Source of the DNA: Siphonodentalium dalli
Lineage: Eukaryota; Mollusca; Scaphopoda; Gadilida; Siphonodentaliidae
Direction: 5' to 3'
Assembly (NCBI GenBank): GCA_032622095.1
Contig: CP136066.1
Location: forward strand, 116,519,319-116,583,318
Length of the DNA: 64,000 bases
Shown: positions 11,961 to 23,367 of the stretch, piece by piece
How positions within the stretch are numbered: position 1 is the first letter of the stretch
Layout of the letters: each line of letters begins with the position of its first letter
Made by a program: the position numbers and the translations under genes
The notes under the pieces: model-generated
Told to the model about the DNA's origin: nothing
What the model saw: only the letters and a program-made list of their open reading frames with translations
Database searches by the model: none

Positions 11961-12550
11961 TAGGCTCATGTTAACACAGGTTCACATATTCTCAAAATAA
12001 TTGTCTCCCTCAACCATACTAGTATTTATATTTGATAGAACCTCAGTGAGACCATGTTGAAAATTACCATCAATGCAGTTCCAGTGTTGACGCAACGCGA
12101 TCATGTTACTTCAAACCAGTTGCAATGTTCCTTAGCATGGTAATTCGGGAAATAAATGTCAATGCAACTTACTCTCAGGCTCCAAATAAAAGTGCAGGCC
12201 CAAATAATAGTGCAGGGGGGGGGGGAAATTCCATTGAAAGTTAATAAAAGTACAGACCCAAATAATAGTGCAGGGGGAACTCTGAGCAAAACATCAACTG
12301 TGGTTAACCAAATAATTTTTATAGCAGGTTCAAGTATACGAGTCAACATGTAGTACAGGTACATGTATGTATCATGTGGTGTTTTTTTGGTTTGGCACAT
12401 ACTTGAATATGTACTCTTGAGTGCCTAATGTACGATTATTAAAATCGAGGTAAAATTCCCACCTGTACGATCGTTATTTGGTCCTGTACGTTTATTAAAT
12501 TAACCAAAAGAAATAATTCACCAATCTTAAATTGTGTTATTCATATAAGA
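11961..12550. other. Non-coding stretch with a small duplicated motif
   Basis: cccaaataatagtgcaggg occurs at about 12199 and again at 12258. No gene was seen. Confidence 0.4.
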
Positions 12551-12690
12551 AATGAATGGCGGTTTCAATGCGGTCATGTGGTTTTGACCGCGAGAAAAAA
12601 TCAGCAAACTGCGGAGTTTGCTGATTTTTTTAACGCGGTCAAAACCCATGACCACGTTGAATCCGCCGTTTATTATTTATATTTATATAC
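12551..12690. mobile_element. Foldback MITE-like hairpin
   Basis: Two arms of about 60 bp pair around a gcgg loop near 12611. The inner arms aaaaaatcagcaaact and agtttgctgattttttt are perfect. The outer arms (gcggtcatgtggttttgaccgcg / cgcggtcaaaacccatgaccac) have few mismatches. Confidence 0.8.
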
Positions 12691-13750
12691 TTAAATTCAT
12701 TATGAACTAGGATTGTATGTCTTTCCCACTATTTATTCATCTATTTAAACGAACGCATGGAGTTCAGTTCAGACAGTTCGAATCTTTGTACTCGGACTGT
12801 ATTGCATTGTAATATATCAGTACATGTACCGGTATACTGTGTGCACATTATATACATGTAGGCCTACTTTCACTTTAGTATGTGTCATAAAAGACTCATG
12901 TTGTTAAATTGAAAAAAACATGTGTGAAAACAGAGAGAATACATGTACATGTGCCGGTACTATATACCTCTTTGTGTGCTGTACTACCGGTAATATTCAT
13001 GCACATGTACTACACTACAATAAGAGAAATTTTAATTGATTCTGCTGCCCTTGTGCCACAGGCCTCAAACACGCCAAACAAGTATCTGTAGCCAGGCCCA
13101 CCAGTACCAGGCTACTAGTAAATGAAGTACTGAAAGTGTCACATCATTAATCGAGCCCAATCTTAGTTATACTAGTCTCTTGTGTAGTTTGGGTTACTAT
13201 TAATTAGATATTTAATGAATGTTTGGAACGTATGGTAGCATTCTTACCTGGATCAACATATGCCATGCACAACGCTGGTCATCATATCATCACCGCTGTT
13301 GGCAGTAAACCCCGGCGGGCATCAGTAAACCGCTCATCGGGCTATAACAGTTAGAGTTTTCCATACCAGGGCTAATCTAATCAGTTAAAATTAGTCAATT
13401 TAGAGGGAATACCAACCAGTGGAAGACGTACATGTATATTCAGATATCAGTTTTCGAGAAAAACCCCATCTTAGTCGAGCGGACTTAGAATATCGGGGTA
13501 AACTTAAATTTCATTCAGCAACACTTTCACGGCAGAATATAAAAATAGTACATTATAATCACTTACAGTACATGTACATGTAGCCCAGGTGCAGTGCTAG
13601 CCTATGTTATATACTACCAAAACTTTTGGTCAGTTTCTCGATGCCTGACACTTGTAAACGCTTGAACGGGTATATAGTACATGTATGTGAATTAGAGATC
13701 TTATTAGTGACACTACACTTCACAAGAGGCTAGACATACATTTGTAACTA
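12691..13750. other. Non-coding stretch rich in tacatgta
   Basis: No supported exon. The palindromic tacatgta/acatgtac motif is frequent here and across 9.6-19.3 kb. Confidence 0.45.
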
Positions 13751-13912
13751 CAGTAATGCTCTAATTAATCGACTCCTTAACCACAGCAGAATTACGGGTA
13801 ACTCGGGGAGAGCTTTCCGATGAATGGCAACAAGCCATATATCCGACTAAATCCTGAAAAGTTACACATAATTCTGCTGTGGTTAAGGGGTCGATTTCTT
13901 AGGGCACTACTG
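13751..13912. mobile_element. 162-bp MITE with TA flanks, mariner-like
   Basis: The left end cagtaatgctctaa and the right end ttagggcactactg are inverted repeats extending about 50 bp (ccttaaccacagcagaatta on both arms). TA borders each end, the target preference of Tc1/mariner elements. Related partial ends occur near 14683 and 15011. Confidence 0.78.
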
Positions 13913-15072
13913 TATCTGTCTTTCCTCTTGTAATTTGTCTTTGGTTGTGTTCGCCATTTCGATGGACAACTACATGTACTGACATCAAATGACTGAAATG
14001 AGTCAAAATTTAGCAGTGCAGCCAATTATATAGATAAACAGAATTAAATAGCATCCAAATTCCAAATGAGCATAAATGATAAAACAAACTTTATTGAGCA
14101 CACTTTTAATACTAGTAATTACAGCTACAATGAAAGCACCTAATACAAATTCTAAGTTTGGTAAAACTGTCTGTATACAAAGTTTATCTGACCGTGATGA
14201 ATAAAACCTATAAATGGGATCATATACATGTACATGTATGTTAGATATCATTACATGATTATTTGAAAACACATATCCATATGGAAAACAAACTATTTTA
14301 CCACTGGCCAAGTGGTCCTGCTAATATGCTATGATGCTGGTGGTCCTGCTGAATTGCTATGATGCGGGTAGTGCAATTCATAGCAATTAAGCAGGAACAC
14401 TTGAACAGGGGTATATTTACAGTGTCAAATCGAATGGGCATCTTTTAACAATATTTTTGAACAATTTCCTAGAAGTGTTCGAAAATTGAGAACTGAATTT
14501 ATATTTTTTTTTATGAGGTTTCGATTGAAAAATTTCTAACTTAGCTCATCAGGATTAACAGACTACCAGTATGTTTGGTATATTTTTCTATAATCGACAC
14601 CTGCTGAGGTGGGGAAATATCATCCATTGTCGCACAGCAATATTCTCTTTCCCAACAAAGTCCATAGAACATACATGTAAAATTACAGCTATGCTTTAAT
14701 TAATCAACTCGCCTTATAAAGGTTGACCACCGGGTATTACTGCAGTATTTAGGCGTGTTCATGCGATCAACCGCAGTCAGTTATACCGCCGCAGAATGTG
14801 GTCCACCTCACATTTGCAGGCTGTATTTTTCATGCGATGTTTATATGAATTTTGTTTTAAAGTTGACATTGTAACCACACCAGAATTTTTTTTTATTGTT
14901 TCAAAATGTCTAGATAGAATTCAAAATTTTTGTGGTAAAAACAATTAACTTGGTTATCACAGTTAACACATATTACTGTGGTAAGATTACCAGCGGATAC
15001 CGCATGTCAACAGGGACAGCATGCTCTAATTAATTATCAGGTTTAACATGTTTATACTGGATACAGTTCATT
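13913..15072. other. Non-coding stretch, no gene seen
   Basis: A small imperfect inverted region lies at 14310-14400 (gcaattcatagcaatt with tgaattgctatgatg). Minus-strand frames of about 100 residues at 13792-14311 show no domain signal. Confidence 0.4.
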
Positions 15073-15076
15073 TTAA

Positions 15077-15525
15077 AGGTACTCAATCCGGTTCGATGAT
15101 CCCCATATAATCAGATTCCAACAACAACAACATCATACATTTGTATTTAGAAAGGCTGCTTCAGTTACGGTATCAGAATTGATTAATTGCCCTAAAATAA
15201 TGCTAACCACTGTCAACTAAAGTATACAATTGCCTGACATATGTTATTTATCAACATGTTGTTCTACAAAATTTGGCCTTATTATCAACAGAAAGCCTCT
15301 TGATTTTAGAGTTATCCATCTTCATCTGAAATTTGGTCCGAGACCGTGGGCCACTATTAATTCTTGATCGTGAAAAATAGTATATTTCAAAAATTGATAT
15401 CTAATAACTCTGAGCTTTGATAGGTGGGTTCCTCGACTCGTACCAAATATCTTTTACCCCCAAGTCCAAATAAATAGTAATGTGCGAGCGTTAATTCAGG
15501 GGGCCCTTAATCGGATTATGCATCT
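15077..15525. mobile_element. TTAA-flanked MITE, family T1, copy 2a
   Basis: The left end aggtactcaatccggttcg follows TTAA at 15073-15076. The right end cggattatgcatct precedes TTAA at 15526-15529. The 449-bp element shares its body (ttttagagttatccatc, ctctgagctttgat) with the copies at 3261 and 35086. It is arranged tail to tail with the next copy. Confidence 0.85.
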
Positions 15526-15546
15526 TTAAATTCAAATACAGTTTAA

Positions 15547-16015
15547 AGATGCATAATCCGATTAAGTGCCCCTCATTTACTATTTACATGTATATGGAAT
15601 CGGGGGGGGAGGGTGTAAAAATATTTTAATCAAGTCGAGGGACCCACCTACATGTATCAAAGCTCAGAGTTATAAGATATCGATTTTTTAAATTTTAATA
15701 TTTATCACCATCGATACTTAATAGTGGCCCAGAAAAATTTGACGAGTGGACGGTCTCAGACCAAATTGCGGATGAAGATGGATAACTCTAAAATGAAGAG
15801 GCTTTGTGTTGATAATAAGGCCAAACTTCGTCGAACACTGCGGCATGTTGATAAATATAACGTATCAGGCAATTTTATACTATACATGTAGTTGAAAGTG
15901 GTTAGCATTATTTTTGGGCAATTAATCGATTCTGATAACTGAAGCAGCATTTCTAAAAAAAATGTTGTTGTTGGAATCTAATTATATGGGGACCATCGAA
16001 TCTGATTGAGCACCT
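15547..16015. mobile_element. TTAA-flanked MITE, family T1, copy 2b (inverted)
   Basis: TTAA at 15543-15546 and 16016-16019 flanks a 469-bp copy in opposite orientation to 15077-15525. It starts agatgcataatccgatt and ends gattgagcacct. Only about 17 bp separates the two copies, so the pair forms a 0.94 kb palindrome. Confidence 0.85.
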
Positions 16016-16048
16016 TTAATAGTTAGCTATATGAGTTATATACACATA

Positions 16049-16440
16049 AGGCGACACCAATTTTTAAGTCCGGTTTACGAACACCTCCTACAACTTTTTT
16101 TCCATTTCATGAACAAAAAAAAATTAACTTTTTTGTCCCAAACAAATTCACACGCGTACTGATTTTCATGTGCTGTCGCATCCGGTTCTGCTTATGATCG
16201 TTTGCAGATCCATATTTTCATGTATTTCATGACAAGAAATGTCTTGTTTGGTTCCGAATTTCATTCGAAAAGTTTTTTTTCACAATTTTTGTAAAATTTA
16301 TGTAAAATTTCAAGATTTACTTGATATAAATTGGGGGGACAATTTTTTTTATTTTTATTTTTTTCCCTCCTGCATCTACTTTTTTTCTCCCCACATCAGC
16401 CCACATGTTCGTAAACCAGACTTAAAAAATGGTGTCGCCT
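16049..16440. mobile_element. Non-autonomous DNA transposon, family C1, 392-bp copy
   Basis: The terminal inverted repeats are about 35 bp (aggcgacaccaatttttaag ... cttaaaaaatggtgtcgcct, continuing as ggtttacgaaca/tgttcgtaaacc). It is the shorter relative of 10999-11960, in reverse orientation. It contains long a/t runs and no ORF of note. Confidence 0.88.
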
Positions 16441-16899
16441 AATAGACATTTAAACTTTGAAAATTGTAGGTTTCCGGATGATAACTTCAATTTGTGTGAT
16501 CATATCTGAACCAAATGTGGTATGTAAGTTTATCAGACCAAAATACAGGTCAAGTTCGAATATGGGTGTGCTCCGCCCATTTTTGCGAGAGTTATGGCCA
16601 TTTTTCGACTTAGAATCGTGTTAATTTCTGGTTTCCGCATCATAATTTTAGTTTGTGTGATCAAATCTGAATCAAATTTGGTATGATAGTTTATTATCCA
16701 CCATTTCATGGGACACTGGTTGGATTGTTCTGAAATGTAGTATCGGATTTAGGGGTCCTTGATACATTTTTCAGACAAGCTGATGCCCCAATGAAGCCAC
16801 TTTTTCTCACATTTGCTGAAATAGTATCCAAAACATCAACATATCAAGAGCCATTAGACTGAATTAGATAAAAATATATCACTTGGGTATGTTTAAGCT

Positions 16900-18361
16900 G
16901 GAAAATACTCAAAATTTGTATAATTTTCTGCTATTATATCTGCATAATAGCCTTTTTGCTGAATCGTGAATGCCGGTTATATTGCCATGTGAAATCCTAG
17001 TACCAGATAACATTGGGTATGTATATAGCATACCACCTGAAAATGGCTTGAATATCACATACCAAAGCGGGGTGGGGGTGTGTGTGACACCCTCCTTGAT
17101 CATAGTCTGTATTCTACAGGGTATGTTAACTGTTTCGAATTGGTGCAATTAATGTGATTGTTTAATCTCTACCATCTGAAATCTATTTATAGCATATTTT
17201 GCTATCTGATCAATTGCTACTGATATAAAAAAGGATAAAGATGGTGTGTCTCTTTCCCAAATGTTCTGTTTACATGTACATTTGGGGGTTTATGAGTCAA
17301 ATAATAACAGGCAACATGTCCTTCTAACACTAAGAAATAATGTGTTCTTATGAACCAGGACAAAATATGACTATTTCTGGAGCATTACAGCACATTATTA
17401 CAAATCTATATTTGTAAGCAGTATGATAATGACAGGAAACATGTCCTTAGACTAAGAAATAATTTTTTGGTGTGTATTTCACATCACAGCTCATGTGTAT
17501 ACTCACATTAGTTTATGTCTTTCAAAGGGAGAAACCCATTTAGAAAATTTAAATGAGACAAAACTACCTCACTGTAGATGTAGTTGCACGGTACAACATG
17601 TACATGTATTCTGGTAAATGACATTGGAACTGAAATAATGATTTTTGTGTCCACCGGTATGTCATGAACCGGTATACATTGCAACTACATGTACATGTAA
17701 CTTGCCTAACATACCATATACATGTATGAAGAGGGAATTTGCAAGTGTTTTTTAATCAAAATTTAACCCAACTCTTGTTGTCAGTAAGTTTTAACCCATG
17801 CAGTTTAATGAGTTTATATATTTATATAGTACATGTGTTTCTATACATGTATTTTTATCTTTAGTTAGTTTGTTGTCCTTGAATAAACTTGTATTGCTGC
17901 ACAATCAGTTTCCTTAATGTTATATTATACTAAAACAACTCCATTGATAACAATACCCCTGCATCCCATCAAAATCTACTTCATTGCCATCCTCATCATT
18001 TCACTTTGGTATCCCCACCCAGGTGTACCTTGGTGTTATTCACCCAGGTGTTCCTTGGCGTTTCCTACCCATGTGTACCTTGGTGTTTCCCACCCAGTTG
18101 TACCTTGGTGTTTTCTTACCCAGTTGTACCTTGGTGTTTTCTTACCCAGGTGTACCTTGGTGTTTTCTTACCCAGGTGTACCTTGGTGTTTTCCTGCCCA
18201 GGTGTACCTTGGTGTTTCCTTACCTGGGTGTACCTTTGGGTTTTCTAACCCAGGTGCATCTCAATGGGAAATCCACCTGGGTAAGAAAACACCAAGGTAC
18301 ACCGGCGTAAGAAAACACCAAGGTACACCTGGGTTGGAAACATCAAGGTACACCTGGGTGG
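16900..18361. repeat. Tandem duplication, unit 1 (1462 bp)
   Basis: It is followed immediately by unit 2 at a constant 1462-bp offset, with no difference noticed when the two are compared by eye. The repeat translations in both units are identical residue for residue. The junction shares the short string ggaaaatac/ggggaa, compatible with a microhomology-mediated tandem duplication or with an assembly artefact. Confidence 0.93.
18013..18360. repeat. Foldback minisatellite, gtgtaccttggtg units
   Basis: About nine plus-orientation units of cccaggtgtaccttggtg with 30-bp spacing (18013-18250) are followed by inverted units caccaaggtacacctgggt (18271-18360), so the block can fold on itself. Three overlapping plus-strand ORFs exist only because the 30-bp unit is a multiple of three. 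Confidence 0.9.
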
Positions 18362-19823
18362 GGAAAATACTCAAAATTTGTATAATTTTCTGCTATTATA
18401 TCTGCATAATAGCCTTTTTGCTGAATCGTGAATGCCGGTTATATTGCCATGTGAAATCCTAGTACCAGATAACATTGGGTATGTATATAGCATACCACCT
18501 GAAAATGGCTTGAATATCACATACCAAAGCGGGGTGGGGGTGTGTGTGACACCCTCCTTGATCATAGTCTGTATTCTACAGGGTATGTTAACTGTTTCGA
18601 ATTGGTGCAATTAATGTGATTGTTTAATCTCTACCATCTGAAATCTATTTATAGCATATTTTGCTATCTGATCAATTGCTACTGATATAAAAAAGGATAA
18701 AGATGGTGTGTCTCTTTCCCAAATGTTCTGTTTACATGTACATTTGGGGGTTTATGAGTCAAATAATAACAGGCAACATGTCCTTCTAACACTAAGAAAT
18801 AATGTGTTCTTATGAACCAGGACAAAATATGACTATTTCTGGAGCATTACAGCACATTATTACAAATCTATATTTGTAAGCAGTATGATAATGACAGGAA
18901 ACATGTCCTTAGACTAAGAAATAATTTTTTGGTGTGTATTTCACATCACAGCTCATGTGTATACTCACATTAGTTTATGTCTTTCAAAGGGAGAAACCCA
19001 TTTAGAAAATTTAAATGAGACAAAACTACCTCACTGTAGATGTAGTTGCACGGTACAACATGTACATGTATTCTGGTAAATGACATTGGAACTGAAATAA
19101 TGATTTTTGTGTCCACCGGTATGTCATGAACCGGTATACATTGCAACTACATGTACATGTAACTTGCCTAACATACCATATACATGTATGAAGAGGGAAT
19201 TTGCAAGTGTTTTTTAATCAAAATTTAACCCAACTCTTGTTGTCAGTAAGTTTTAACCCATGCAGTTTAATGAGTTTATATATTTATATAGTACATGTGT
19301 TTCTATACATGTATTTTTATCTTTAGTTAGTTTGTTGTCCTTGAATAAACTTGTATTGCTGCACAATCAGTTTCCTTAATGTTATATTATACTAAAACAA
19401 CTCCATTGATAACAATACCCCTGCATCCCATCAAAATCTACTTCATTGCCATCCTCATCATTTCACTTTGGTATCCCCACCCAGGTGTACCTTGGTGTTA
19501 TTCACCCAGGTGTTCCTTGGCGTTTCCTACCCATGTGTACCTTGGTGTTTCCCACCCAGTTGTACCTTGGTGTTTTCTTACCCAGTTGTACCTTGGTGTT
19601 TTCTTACCCAGGTGTACCTTGGTGTTTTCTTACCCAGGTGTACCTTGGTGTTTTCCTGCCCAGGTGTACCTTGGTGTTTCCTTACCTGGGTGTACCTTTG
19701 GGTTTTCTAACCCAGGTGCATCTCAATGGGAAATCCACCTGGGTAAGAAAACACCAAGGTACACCGGCGTAAGAAAACACCAAGGTACACCTGGGTTGGA
19801 AACATCAAGGTACACCTGGGTGG
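18362..19823. repeat. Tandem duplication, unit 2 (1462 bp)
   Basis: This is the second unit of the pair. It ends inside the cacctgggtg minisatellite, which continues with new units to about 20240. Confidence 0.93.
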
Positions 19824-20240
19824 GGAACACCCAGGTAGGAAACATCAGGGTACACCTGGGTGAATAACACCAAGGTACACCTCGGTGGGAAACACCCAGG
19901 TAGGAAACACCAGGGTACATCTGGGTGAATAACACCATGGTACACCTGGGTGGGGAAACACCCAGGTAGGAAACATCAGGGTACACCTGGGTGAATAACA
20001 CCATGGTACACCTGGGTGGGAAACACCCAGGTAGGGTACACCTGGGTGTGGTCACCTGGGTAATTACACCCAGGTTTATCCATACCAGGGTTTTTATCCA
20101 GTTTCAGGTGGGTAAATCATGGTAAAACCCAGGTTTCGCGGGGTCTTGATGGTTGGTGGATGTCTTGGTAGATAGATTTTTACCTGGGTTTCGGCCCAAA
20201 AGACCTGGGTGGATTTACCCAGGTACATTTTTATATGGGT
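19475..20240. repeat. Foldback minisatellite, second and longer copy
   Basis: Plus units at 19475-19712 and inverted units at 19733-20060 share the same core. The inverted side is expanded relative to the first copy by alternating gggtgaataacaccatggta and gggaaacacccaggta units. The block closes near 20222-20240 with the inverted border motif ggtacatttttatatgggt. Confidence 0.88.
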
Positions 20241-20780
20241 AACTAACAACGAAATTGTTCTAAATGAAACTAATAATAACATGGGCATTCTTCGGAAATT
20301 GTGGAGTTTACAACTTTATTTTCATCTCGTTGGTCCACTGCCGATTCCTCAATTTGACGATCTCCAGAGAGTTGCTAACCGGAAATCACGTGTCACTTTC
20401 ACAAAAAAACGTACACGCCACCACAATTTGGCTCATCGCTATAGAAACTATAAAATTATATGATGTCATCATTTACCTGCGCCTAAGGTATAAGCACCAA
20501 CGTGGTTGCTATTATCTGAACATTTCTAAGAGAACTACTCGTCATGCAATGAGTGAATAGTATAGAAATGGTTAAAGACACGAGTTCAGATTTCAGGTAT
20601 ATGATAGATTCCATGAATGTATTGTCATTTGATTACCCGCTTGTTTTACTACTTAGTCCAAAGAGACTCAGTGGATGCATATTATATATTGGTTTGTTAA
20701 TTTCAGTATAAATTATGAGTAATAGGGAGGGCTTTTTCAGTTAAGTGAAACTTCCTTAATACATTATACATCCAATTCAG
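20241..20780. other. Upstream flank of the six-cysteine exon, no gene seen
   Basis: It ends in the splice acceptor at 20779-20780. The small overlapping plus-strand frames have no recognisable domain. Confidence 0.4.
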
Positions 20781-21161
20781 TGGCATACGATATGTGCAAG
20801 TACAATGGTCAGAGACAGTGGGCTTATCACGGAAAACCGAGCATCCCTTGTTTCCACGTTGTTCAAGCCAGCAATACTTACAAGTGCGCATGTGTAATGG
20901 AATTGGGTGCCGGTTTCAGCACGTTTAGCAACGGAGCACCTGGAGCAACGGGATTAATAAACTTGACATTGGAATCCCGAGTTGGAGGAAGCTGTTCTTC
21001 GTCGTTTAGTTTCGGATCTGACTCCAAACAAGGGAAAGTGATAGTTGATGATTGCTCGTCGGGAGCGTATTACGAGCACGCACAGCGACCAGCCTTTGCA
21101 ATTTATAACCCGAGAGGTGGCTCTGGTGACAGGTACTACCTCGCAGTTTCCGTTGAACCAG
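20781..21161 (+). CDS. Exon encoding an unrecognised six-cysteine extracellular-type domain, first clear exon of the EGF-repeat gene
   Basis: The acceptor is ttcag just before 20781 and the donor is g|gtgagt at 21161/21162. The exon is 381 nt, phase 1 at both ends, and encodes about 127 residues with no stop. It has six cysteines (DMC, IPC, KCAC, GSC, DDC contexts), is rich in Gly and Ser, and ends in a beta-like stretch (YYLAVSVEP). No domain family was recognised. Its last base (g) joins the first two bases of the next exon to give Asp and leads directly into EGF1, so it belongs to the same transcript. Cysteine content and the EGF neighbours suggest an extracellular domain, probably disulfide bonded. 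No signal peptide or start codon is in this exon, so at least one upstream exon is needed. Exon borders are confident; the function is unknown. Confidence 0.8.
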
Positions 21162-21347
21162 GTGAGTGAAACGTAGAGAATAATTCTTAAGTGGGCATCT
21201 ACCTTACAGTTTCAACTGCGTTTTACAACGTCGAATGCATGAATTCCGAACGATGTTACAACCCAATTTGACCTCCATTCCCACTGAGAGGCCAAGCATC
21301 GGTTGGGCAGTGTAATAAATGTGTGCCACATTGTACATAAGACGATA

Positions 21348-21761
21348 GTGACTTCCATTCCTTAATCCAAACAAATCTATTTTGCTAAAATAAAGGATAT
21401 TGTAGATCCCCCAAACCACCTCAATATTCATCCCACACACCCCACCCCCTTCCAAAATGGCCGCCATCCAGAAGTGTTCAAATAGGGCACCCATGCTATT
21501 TCTCGGCCTCTGACTGATTTAGAACAAACAAATGGTGGCCCCTAAATAAGTGAATATTTAGGGTTTGGGGGGGGCACCGTACACCACCCTTTGTTTGACC
21601 TAAATCGGTCAGGTGAGCCGAGAATTGGCATGGATGTCTCACTTGAACCTATCTGGACGGTGGCTATATTGGATCTGGGTTGGGTTGTGCAGTGAATATT
21701 TATGTCTTGGGGGGGCACCCTACAATACCTTTATTTGTATCAATAAAGGAATGGAAGTCAC
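21348..21761. mobile_element. Foldback element of about 414 bp
   Basis: The left end gtgacttccattcctt pairs with the right end aaggaatggaagtcac. The inner arms also pair (ccaaaatggccgccatccag with ctggacggtggctatattgg). A g/c-run lies near the centre. No ORF is carried. Confidence 0.78.
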
Positions 21762-22048
21762 CTGCGTGTGTGCATGATGGTGAACTATATTGTTTTAACA
21801 AAATGTTGATATATATTGTTTAAGACCAAAAGTCGAATAATAAATGGCCTTATTTGGAATGGAAAACTTCCTACTATATAAGGGTGTAAAGTTGAAATTG
21901 TTAAACAATTGGTAATGTTGACTATGAATACCAGAAAATTGTAACACAAGGGGGGTGTAATTTCCCGGACATGGGAATTTGGGCGTGTTTTTTGTTTGGT
22001 GCATACAGTTGGAAATTCAAATTGGACGCACCAGTATGTCTCTGGTAC

Positions 22049-22152
22049 CACAGGTCCCCAAAACAAAAATTGACCCCACCCCAATAGTACTTAATCCTAT
22101 ATACGATTAAGTACTATTGGGGTGGGGTCAATTTTTGTTTTGGGGACCTGTG
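22049..22152. repeat. Perfect 48-bp inverted repeat with 8-bp loop
   Basis: The arm at 22049-22096 (starts cacaggtccccaaaac, ends acttaatc) is exactly reverse complementary to 22105-22152, with the loop ctatatac. No mismatch was found across 48 positions. Confidence 0.93.
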
Positions 22153-22356
22153 TCTGGTACCACGCATATATAACTGCAACAATTTTACAAAACAACAACA
22201 GAAAAGGTTAGGGGTGATTTTAGTATCATTTTACAAACATAGGACAAACTATTTGTCTGTGCTCATATATTTCAAAATGTACTCACTCTCTTCCTCAGGA
22301 GCGTTCTGTTTCACGTGCTGGAGAACGCCAATATTGGGTGAGTTTACCACAAATAT

Positions 22357-22487
22357 ATATAACTATCTGAAACAGGTTCTCTTCGGGAAACTTTTTTCAG
22401 CGTCGGAGGGATCTGCGGCCCCTTTGTGCGTTCGGGTCTGCGGAAGCGCACATGACAGACACACTCTGCTCTTTTATATATATAGAT
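22357..22487. repeat. Short interspersed repeat, internally deleted copy
   Basis: ctgaaacaggttctcttcgg, then cagcgtcggagggatctgcgg, then gacagacacactctgctct and a tatata end. It matches the ends of the longer copy at 22996-23367 but lacks the middle. Confidence 0.65.
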
Positions 22488-22995
22488 AATACGTATTATG
22501 CTACTTCAATATATCCTTATTATGCTACTTCAATATCTCCTCGTGCCAATAGGTTCATACTGGACCTAAATATTGACATTGGTTTTCATATTGGGACAAT
22601 GTTTTTCATATTGGACTTATTTGGTCTGGAATAAGCCCAAAGTGGACTAAACATCAGTTATTCAGTTGGATGGCGCGGACCACAAAGAGCGCATATTTGG
22701 TGCTGAAATAGGCCCATAGTGAGCTTATTTGTTTGTGTTTTGTTTATTTTTTAATTTAAATTGTTTTAAATCTGATTGAAATGAGACCAACAGTCTGGGA
22801 GAAGAATCCGGACATACTGACGGACAGATAGATCTTACGAACTCCGGAAATTACATCATAGAATTTAACCTTTTTCTATGCACATGTAAATATTAAGACG
22901 AATGTAAATACTTCGTAACATTCCCTGAAATTCGCCGCTTGTCGAGTAATTTCAAATATTATAATTGTTTATTCAGCAGTACGAATATTGTAAAC

Positions 22996-23367
22996 TACAT
23001 GTATATAGCTGAAACAGGCGCCCAAAGGGAGCCTTTATTTCAGCGTCGGTGGGCCTGCGGGCCCTGCACAAAGCGGCCCCTTTGTACGCTCGCACAATTT
23101 GATCTTAGGCAGATCGTAAACAGTTTGATTTTCTTTTTATAATTTTTTTTTTAAAGATTGAGCTCCTTGCTCAAATTAATTTACATTTTTTTTAAATTAG
23201 ATTTGTTTTAATTCAAAATCTTGAAACACTAACGCCGTTGTAATATCCGTCAGGGTACCCCGAGTCACCACATCAAATTTGGTTGAAATCGGACCAGCAG
23301 TCTGTGAGAAAAATGCACACAGACAGACGGACGGACAGACATATCCTACTCTTTAATATATATAAAT
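22996..23367. repeat. Short interspersed repeat, longer copy abutting the EGF1 acceptor
   Basis: It opens gctgaaacaggcgcc, passes ggttgaaatcggaccagcag and ends gacagacggacggacagac followed by ctactctttaatatatata. It lies within about 20 bp of the EGF1 exon and overlaps the region where its branch point would be expected. Confidence 0.7.

Noticed and set aside
14003-14311. 102-codon minus-strand frame with hydrophobic stretches
   Set aside because: AT-rich DNA often yields such apparent membrane segments; no other evidence.
17917-18462. 181-codon plus-strand frame with VYLGVF/CTLVF repeats, and its copy at 19379-19867
   Set aside because: It is a translation of a 30-bp minisatellite open in all three plus frames; the repetition explains the lack of stops.
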